A stretch of DNA of 49,490 nucleotides from Vicinamibacterales bacterium (GTDB lineage: Bacteria; Acidobacteriota; Vicinamibacteria; Vicinamibacterales; UBA8438), in contig CALLXD010000012.1 in assembly GCA_937766455.1 (NCBI GenBank), forward strand, positions 1-49,490. The letters are read 5' to 3'. Numbering within the stretch: the first letter of the stretch is position 1; each line of letters opens with the position of its first letter. The notes below the pieces were generated by a model. It was not told the DNA's origin. It worked only from the letters and a program-made list of their open reading frames with translations, and did not search any database. Below, piece after piece: positions 43,893-49,490 of this stretch. Position numbers and translations under genes: made by a program.

Positions 43893-44850
43893 TGCCCGCC
43901 GCTGCGGCCCCAAGCTGCAAGCGCTTGAGCAGTTTGGCGAGGCCTTGGCGCGTGATACCTAGTTCCAACGCGGCCTGCCCCCGGCGTCCGCCGGCTCGAG
44001 CCAACGCCCCACTGACGAACCGGCGTTCAAACGACGCGCGGGCCTCGTAGAGCGTCGGCACGTCGTGCTCGGTCACGCCGAAGGCGGCGGGCAGCGTCGA
44101 CGGGCCCACGAGGCCGTGTCGCGGCCCGCGAACAACCAGCGAGGCAACGACGTTCTCCAGTTGTCGGACATTGCCGGGCCAGTGATACCGAGCCAGCGCG
44201 GCAAGGGTCGACTTGGCCGGTGCGGCGCGGCTCCCGGTCAGGAGCTGGGCACGGCTCCAAAAATGCTCCGCGAGGAGCCGCACATCGTCGCCTCGGTCCC
44301 GCAACGGCGGGACAACCATGCGCAGGACGTCGAGGCGATACAGCAGGTCTTCTCGGAACTGTCCGGCACCGACGGCGGCGTCGAGCGGACGATTCGTCGC
44401 TGCGACCACGCGAACGTCCACGCGTCGCGACTGGGACTCTCCGACGCGGCGGATTTCGCCATCTTGCAGAACCCTGAGTAGTTTCGCCTGTGCTCGTTGC
44501 GACAACTCCCCCACTTCATCGAGCAACAAGGTGCCCCGATCGGCGGCCTCGAACAGCCCGGCCCGGTCGGTCACGGCCCCGGTGAATGCGCCCTTGGTGT
44601 ACCCGAAGAGTTCCGCTTCGACCAGCTCGTCGGCGAGCGCCGCGCAGTTCACAGCCCCGAATCGTCGCACCGCTCGTCGACTGAGTCGATGCACGGCCTT
44701 GGCCACGAGTTCTTTCCCACTCCCACTCTCCCCCGTGATCAAGACGGGGTATGGCGCATCGGCCACCCGTCGCACCGTCGCGCGCAGCGCGACGACTGCG
44801 GCGCTGCGTCCCAGCAGTCCCAAGTCATCCGAGTTGGTGTCGTCCGGCAC
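43867..44850 (-). CDS. sigma-54-dependent transcriptional activator without sensory domain
   Basis: An NtrC-family AAA+ activator of 327 residues. The AAA+ domain starts almost at once (LLGRSAAVVAL), with Walker A GESGSGKE at 40-47, the sigma-54 contact loop GAFTGA near 87, Walker B LLLDEVGEL and the R-finger region (REDLLYRL). The C-terminal Fis-type helix-turn-helix is RRGQAALELGITRQGLAKLL. There is no receiver, GAF or PAS domain, so it must be controlled by expression or a partner. GTG 44850 is chosen because AGGAGG lies 8 bases upstream; ATG 44874 is open but lies upstream of that site. Confidence 0.9.
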   Translation of the reverse strand: MPDDTNSDDLGLLGRSAAVVALRATVRRVADAPYPVLITGESGSGKELVAKAVHRLSRRAVRRFGAVNCAALADELVEAELFGYTKGAFTGAVTDRAGLFEAADRGTLLLDEVGELSQRAQAKLLRVLQDGEIRRVGESQSRRVDVRVVAATNRPLDAAVGAGQFREDLLYRLDVLRMVVPPLRDRGDDVRLLAEHFWSRAQLLTGSRAAPAKSTLAALARYHWPGNVRQLENVVASLVVRGPRHGLVGPSTLPAAFGVTEHDVPTLYEARASFERRFVSGALARAGGRRGQAALELGITRQGLAKLLKRLQLGAAAAGTIRTSGSQ

Positions 44851-44970
44851 GCGTGAACCCTCCTCTGCTGGCATGTGTGCAAGAATGCGGCCCGTCTGGT
44901 TGCCGCCGCGTAACCACGGCGACGGCCCCCTTCGCATCGGTCGTACCATCCGGGTCGCAGGAAATTCGTC

Positions 44971-44976
44971 TACAAT
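44971..44976 (+). promoter_or_regulatory. candidate -10 box upstream of def
   Basis: TACAAT lies 55 bases before ATG 45032 and would start transcription near 44983, at the 3' end of the 181-base gap divergent from the sigma-54 activator. No -35 hexamer is clear, and nothing else recognisable lies in the gap. Confidence 0.35.
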
Positions 44977-45031
44977 TCCCCACTGACGTTTCGCTTTTCT
45001 CCAGGCCCTCGACACCATCCTCGACACCACC

Positions 45032-45541
45032 ATGATTCGTCCCATCCTGCGCTACGGTGCCGAGGCGCTGCACTGTCCCGCGGTAGGCGTCGGAGCACTC
45101 AATGACACGGTGCAGACATTGATCGACGACATGATCGACACGATGTATGCCGCCGCCGGCGTCGGGCTGGCCGCGCCGCAGGTGGGTGTGGGCCTCCGTC
45201 TGTTTGTCGCTGATCCGTCGTCTGGGCGTGACGGGTCCCAGTTGCGCGTGGTCATCAACCCGGAGCTGGTCGAGGCCGATGGAGCCCAGCGCGAGGAAGA
45301 GGGTTGCCTGAGCCTGCCGGGATTCACCGGGCACGTGCCGCGGTCAGCGCGAGTGGTTGCGACCGGCCTTGACCGGGAGGGTTCGTCGGTACGTATCGAG
45401 GGCGAAGGACTTTTGGCTCGAGTGCTCCAGCATGAGATGGATCACCTCGATGGCGGTCTGTTTGTCGACCGCTTGAGCGGAATTCGGCGCGATCTGATCA
45501 TCCGCCGGGTCCGCAAGCTTCAACGCACGGGGAAATGGTGA
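45032..45541 (+). CDS. def: peptide deformylase
   Basis: Removes the N-formyl group from nascent proteins. 169 residues with the three motifs in order: GVGLAAPQVG near 43, EEGCLSLPG near 89 with the metal-binding Cys, and QHEMDHLDG near 133 with both metal-binding His residues and the catalytic Glu. ATG 45032 has no strong ribosome site. Its end overlaps fmt, the usual def-fmt pair. Confidence 0.97.
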   Translation: MIRPILRYGAEALHCPAVGVGALNDTVQTLIDDMIDTMYAAAGVGLAAPQVGVGLRLFVADPSSGRDGSQLRVVINPELVEADGAQREEEGCLSLPGFTGHVPRSARVVATGLDREGSSVRIEGEGLLARVLQHEMDHLDGGLFVDRLSGIRRDLIIRRVRKLQRTGKW

Positions 45542-46506
45542 AGATTATTTTTTTCGGCACACCAGCGTTTGCGGTGCCCTCGCTTGAGCGACTGGTGTCC
45601 GGGGGCGCGGAGGTGGTGGCGGTCGTCACGCAGCCCGACCGGCGTCGTGGACGCGGGCAGCAGTCACGCCCATCAGCGGTCAAGGTGGCCGCGCTGGCTC
45701 ACGGGGTCCCGGTGCTTCAGCCCGAGCGGGCCGCCGATCCGGTGTTCGGCACGCAGCTTACGGCTGCAGAGCCTGACCTCGGCGTGGTGGCGGCCTACGG
45801 CAAGATGCTGCCGGACGCGGTCCTGGAGACCCCCAGGCTCGGGACGATTAACGTCCACGCGTCACTGTTGCCACGCTACCGCGGAGCCGCACCGATACAC
45901 CGCGCCATCATCGCGGGCGAGCGAGAGACGGGCATCACGATGATCCGCCTGGTGCGTCAGATGGACGCCGGGCCGATGTTGGCTCGCGCCGTCTACCCCA
46001 TCGCCGAGGACGACACCAGCGAGCTGGCCGAGCGCGCGCTCGCGGACCTTGGCGCCACCCTGTTGCTGGACACCGTGGCGGCGCTTGACTCGGGGCGCGC
46101 AATGGAAGCAGAGCAGGACCATGATCAGGCCACGTTCGCCCCGCGGCTGACCCGCGAGGACGGTCGTGTCGACTGGACCCAACCGGCCGAGACCGTGCGC
46201 AACTTGATTCGGGGTTTGCATCCCTGGCCGCATGCGTACACATTTCTGCACTCGACCCGGTATCTCCTCTTGCGGGGCAACGTGGAGCCCGGGCCGGGGA
46301 CGGTGGCGGGCACGGCGCGGGCCCCGGCGGGGACGATTTTGGTCGCGCGGGGCGACGAGCTGCACGTCGCCTGCGGCCGCGAGACTGTGCTGGCGCTCCA
46401 CGAACTGCAACCGGAGGGACGCAAGCGACTGTCGACGCGAGCGTTTCTCGCCGGGCACCCTATTGCGCTGCCCGCCGCCTTTCAGGCCCATCCGGAGACG
46501 ATATGA
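45535..46506 (+). CDS. fmt: methionyl-tRNA formyltransferase
   Basis: Formylates initiator Met-tRNA with 10-formyl-THF. 323 residues. It begins KIIFFGTPAFAVPSLERL and shows VVTQPDRRRGRGQQ, the catalytic NVHASLLPRYRGAAPIHRAI near 104, MIRLVRQMDAGPM and the C-terminal tRNA-binding domain starting near DWTQPAETVRNLIRGLHPWP. ATG 45535 overlaps the def stop by 7 bases; a GTG one codon later would give the GTGA overlap common elsewhere. Confidence 0.96.
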   Translation: MVKIIFFGTPAFAVPSLERLVSGGAEVVAVVTQPDRRRGRGQQSRPSAVKVAALAHGVPVLQPERAADPVFGTQLTAAEPDLGVVAAYGKMLPDAVLETPRLGTINVHASLLPRYRGAAPIHRAIIAGERETGITMIRLVRQMDAGPMLARAVYPIAEDDTSELAERALADLGATLLLDTVAALDSGRAMEAEQDHDQATFAPRLTREDGRVDWTQPAETVRNLIRGLHPWPHAYTFLHSTRYLLLRGNVEPGPGTVAGTARAPAGTILVARGDELHVACGRETVLALHELQPEGRKRLSTRAFLAGHPIALPAAFQAHPETI

Positions 46507-47861
46507 GCGTGGCCCGCATGGCGGCGTACTGGGTGCTCAGAGCGGTGCTCGAGGGTGAAGACCTTCCTCGCGCGCTGGTCAGAGAGCGAGACTCGCTGGT
46601 AGACCCGCGTGATCGAGCCTTGGTGACGGAGTTGAGCACCGGCACGCTGCGCTGGTTGGCGGCGCTGGATTACCTCATCGTGCGAGCCAGCGGCCGTCCC
46701 ACGAGTCGTCTTGACCCCGAGGTGCTCGCGGTCGTGCGACTGGGCGCGTATCAACTATTGCATCTCGATCGCATTCCCGCCTCTGCCGCGGTCAACGAAT
46801 CGGTGAATCTGGCGAAGCGGGTCGGGAAGGCCAGTGCCGCGGGTCTTGTGAATGCCGTGCTGCGGCGTGTCGCGCAGTCAGCGGACGCCCCACCGCTCCC
46901 GCCACCACCGCCCCCTGGGGCCAGTAGAGCAGACCAGGTCGCATATCTCAGCATTACCGGTTCCCATCCGGCGTGGCTGGTCGAGCGATGGCTCGACCGC
47001 ATCGGTTTTGCTCGAGCCGACGCGTGGATCAGTTTCAATAATCGTGCACCGGCCTTGACCCTCCGCGCCAATCGACGCCGGATCACGGTCGACGACCTGC
47101 GAGGACGGCTAGCGGAGCACGGCGTCGACACTACACCAACGCGGTGGGCTCGCGACGGACTGTCCGTTGTGAGTGGCCACCCGCTCCGCACACCACTCGC
47201 GGACGAGGGCCTGTTCGTCGTGCAGGAGGAAGCCAGCCAGTTAGTGGCCGAGCTGGTGGCCGCGCGGCCTGGCGAGCGCGTGCTCGATGCCTGCGCGGCG
47301 CCTGGAGGCAAGACGACAGCGCTTGACGGTGGCCTCGACGAGGACAGCTTGTTGGTGGCGGCCGAGTTTGGCGCACCCCGCGTCGCGCTGCTCCGGCGCA
47401 TGGTGCGCGCGACCGGCGCCGAGGCGGTGCGGTTCGTCCGGCACGATCTGCGTCGTGCACCATTCTTGCCGGTCTTCGACTGTGTGCTCGTCGACTCGCC
47501 ATGCTCTGGCCTGGGGACCGTGCGTCGGGACCCGGAGATTCGGTGGCGACGTCAGCCCGAGGATCTGTTGCGGATGGCGGCGCTCCAGCGCACGCTCTTA
47601 CAGGGGGCCGCTGCGGTGGTACGTCCGGGCGGTAGGCTCGTGTATGCCACCTGCTCCAGCGAGCCCGAAGAAAATGAGGAGGTGGTGCGCACGTTTCTGG
47701 CCGACCACCCGCAGTTCGAGAGCGTGCACCCCGAGGTCATGGGTCCGGTGCGCGACGAGTTACGGTCGGTCATCACCGCGGACGGGTGCCTGACGACGAC
47801 TCCCGACGAGCATGGACTCGAGCTGTTCTTCGCCGCTATACTCCGGCGTCGTCAGGACTGA
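46503..47861 (+). CDS. rsmB: 16S rRNA (cytosine967-C5)-methyltransferase RsmB
   Basis: A NusB-like RNA-binding domain (about 1-135) followed by a Rossmann methyltransferase; 452 residues. The SAM motif is LDACAAPGGKTTAL near 261. The two catalytic cysteines lie in VDSPCSGLGTVRRDPEIRW near 331 and YATCSSEPEENE near 382. A linker near 130 contains six consecutive prolines, a likely EF-P-dependent stalling site. ATG 46503 shares ATGA with the fmt stop. Confidence 0.95.
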   Translation: MSVARMAAYWVLRAVLEGEDLPRALVRERDSLVDPRDRALVTELSTGTLRWLAALDYLIVRASGRPTSRLDPEVLAVVRLGAYQLLHLDRIPASAAVNESVNLAKRVGKASAAGLVNAVLRRVAQSADAPPLPPPPPPGASRADQVAYLSITGSHPAWLVERWLDRIGFARADAWISFNNRAPALTLRANRRRITVDDLRGRLAEHGVDTTPTRWARDGLSVVSGHPLRTPLADEGLFVVQEEASQLVAELVAARPGERVLDACAAPGGKTTALDGGLDEDSLLVAAEFGAPRVALLRRMVRATGAEAVRFVRHDLRRAPFLPVFDCVLVDSPCSGLGTVRRDPEIRWRRQPEDLLRMAALQRTLLQGAAAVVRPGGRLVYATCSSEPEENEEVVRTFLADHPQFESVHPEVMGPVRDELRSVITADGCLTTTPDEHGLELFFAAILRRRQD

Positions 47862-47873
47862 TCTCGTCGTGAC

Positions 47874-48755
47874 GTGCCGATGCCAGCTGTAGTATTTTTG
47901 ACCTTGGATGCCCCGCCACACACCGACATCCATCATGCCGCCGCGGGCCACGCCGGCCAGGAGCACGGCACCGGTGCGGGCGATCGCCGGCCCTCTCCGC
48001 CTGCGCCACGGCCGGCGCGTTCCGTCTTACGGCGATGGACCGTTCGGATCGCGATGACGGTGTTGGTCGTCGGTGCGTCGGGACTGCTGTTCGGCCTCTT
48101 TGGGGTTGCCGGTCTGCAGGTGGCCTTGCGGCTCCGGGAAGTCGACGTGCCTGACCTCGCAGGTCAGACGCTGGTGGATGCCACCGAGACGTTGACCGCG
48201 GCGGGGGCTGGCGGTGCGGGTTGAGCCCCTGTCCCGCATTCATTCCACGATTCCAGCGGGACATGTAGTGAGAACAGGATCCAGTGGCTGGACTGGTGAC
48301 CCGGAGCGAGCGGAGCGTCAGGGTGTGGCTCAGTTCTGGCCGGAGCGCCGGTGCGGTCCCGAGCTTGATCGGGCAGTCAGAGCGTGGTGCCCGCGCGCGC
48401 CTGCAGGAAGACGCGCTTGGCTTGCGTGGTGTGTCGGAGATCCCGCTCGGGTCGATACGCGAGCGATGCGGTTGTTGCGCAGTGAGCCGCCGCCACTTGG
48501 CAGGGCGACCACGGTCTCCGTGCTCATCAATCGTGGAGAACGCGGTGCGACCTACGTGATGCACTGACCTGATCGGGGTGTATGGTGCGAGCGCGGCGGA
48601 GGTCCTGCGCGCCCGTGGGTTTCGGGTCACCGTGACGGCCGTAGTACCCGTATCCCGATCCGCGGGTGGGCGCCGGCATCGTGTTGCGGCAGTTTCCACT
48701 CGCCGGGTTTCAGATCGCCCATGGGGAGGCGATCTCACTTGAGGTCAGCCGATGA
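47874..48755 (+). pseudogene. PASTA-domain membrane protein, frame broken several times
   Basis: The first frame encodes a His/Pro-rich N-terminus, a transmembrane segment (about 58-82, MTVLVVGASGLLFGLFGVAG) and the start of a PASTA domain (VDVPDLAGQTLVDATETL). It ends early at 48224. Reading on through small indels gives more PASTA pieces: DPVAGLVTRSERSVRVWLSS, AVPSLIGQSERGARARLQ and AGIVLRQFPLAGFQI, finishing at TGA 48753-48755 over the rpe ATG. So about three PASTA domains were present. PASTA domains bind peptidoglycan or muropeptides. At least four indels are needed, probably from poor sequence. The start is uncertain. Confidence 0.7.
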
Positions 48756-49446
48756 ACGTCCGTCTCGCGCCGTCGATTCTCGCCGCCGACTTCGCTGCCC
48801 TGGGCGTGGGGGTCGCCGCCGTCGAAGCCGGTGGCGCCGACCTGATTCATGTCGATGTCATGGATGGACACTTTGTGCCGAACCCTGACCATCGGCCCAC
48901 CGGTGGTGAGCGCCTTGGCACCGCCGGGCGCAGGTCCCGCTCGACGTGCATCTGATGATCACGGAACCCGACCGATATATCGACGCGTTCGCTGATGCTG
49001 GTGCCGCGATGATCTCCGTGGCATGTGGAGGCGGCGACCCATCTGCACCGCACCATTACGCACATCAAGGAGCGGGGCGTCCTTGGCTGGGGCGGTCCTC
49101 AATCCCTCGACCCCCGTGGCCGCGCTTGAAGACATTGCCTCGGAGCTGGATTTCGCGCTCGTGCATGAGCGTCAACCCTGGTTTGGGGGACAGCACTTCA
49201 TCAAGGGGAGCGACGCGAAGATCACGCGTGTGCGCCGCCTGCTGGACGCCGTCGGCAATTCGGGGCCGGTTGAGGTGGACGGTGGGGTTGACAGCAGCAA
49301 CGCGGCACGACTGGTGGCGGCCGGTGCGGAGATTCTCGTCGCCGGCGCGGCCATCTTTGGCACCGGTGATCCGGAGGCGGCGACACGGGCCTTGCGTGCG
49401 GCGGCATCATCGCTCGTCGACGCGAACACCCCCGGGGCGCGGGTAG
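48752..49446 (+). pseudogene. rpe: ribulose-phosphate 3-epimerase, frame broken several times
   Basis: Interconverts ribulose-5-P and xylulose-5-P in the pentose phosphate pathway. It starts at ATG 48752 with [14 protein letters not shown] and [15 protein letters not shown], then continues in other frames with [19 protein letters not shown], a MSVNPG segment, and PVEVDGGVDSSNAARLVAAG then AGAAIFGTGDPEAA. About six single-base insertions and deletions separate these pieces, for example extra G in 49018-49025 and a missing T near 49185. The end is uncertain; TAG at 49444 would close it in a shifted frame. Confidence 0.8.
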
Positions 49447-49490
49447 AATCATTAGTCGTGCAGAGTTGCAGGACGCCGCTGCGGGTGCGA

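Noticed and set aside
49444..49490. TAGAAT box followed by GTG 49458 as the start of another leaderless gene
   Set aside because: Only 11 codons are visible and the surrounding sequence is unreliable, so no gene is called.

Overview
The window is about 49.5 kb of gene-dense, GC-rich bacterial chromosome. It holds housekeeping genes, short intergenic gaps, many GTG starts and many start/stop overlaps (ATGA or GTGA). I see no rRNA, tRNA, CRISPR array, prophage or insertion sequence. A Rho factor with a repetitive Pro/Ala/Lys extension, a SpoIVB-like S55 protein, an SpmA-SpmB fusion and a beta-propeller protein in a non-sporulation setting, together with clpB, ftsK and an AMIN amidase, best fit Acidobacteriota (perhaps Vicinamibacteria). 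That assignment is an inference from gene content.

Layout. 1-5040: clpB forward, then rho and a CDGSH iron-sulfur gene in reverse, then a CoA-binding protein in reverse. 5100-6839: a GT-C (ArnT/PMT) glycosyltransferase. 6867-11907: a reverse operon of an exported protein, recG, rsmD, coaD and an aminotransferase. 11928-14926: a reverse pfkB kinase gene followed by an ECF sigma, anti-sigma and Spy-like module. 15029-24390: forward lexA and DUF3467, then nth, rsmA, rnj, ftsK and an AMIN amidase. 24419-26230: reverse pepA and a small membrane protein. 26305-26733: a small exported protein.

26714-36874 is the highlight: one reverse aromatic amino acid supra-operon, aroDE-trpE-trpG-trpD-trpC-trpF-trpB-trpA-chorismate mutase-tyrA-JAMM protease. 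Upstream of aroDE lies what looks like a complete ribosome-mediated attenuator: a consensus promoter, a 27-residue leader peptide with tandem Trp-Trp-Tyr-Tyr codons, a 10-bp antiterminator pairing and an overlapping 11-bp terminator hairpin with a U-run. The leader codons match the two end products of the operon, Trp and Tyr. trpB is interrupted by two single-base homopolymer frameshifts.

36944-43892: forward S55 SpoIVB-like protein, secreted beta-propeller, TPR protein and SpmA-SpmB fusion. 43867-44850: a sigma-54 activator without a receiver domain, in reverse. 45032-49446: def, fmt, rsmB, a PASTA protein and rpe; the last two are broken by many small indels, probably from low sequence quality at a contig end.

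A second theme is promoter layout. Seven transcription-unit starts have a TANNNT -10-like hexamer ending 6-8 bases before the start codon, as expected for leaderless mRNAs. lexA, rho and the trp operon instead have -35/-10 promoters with real leaders.
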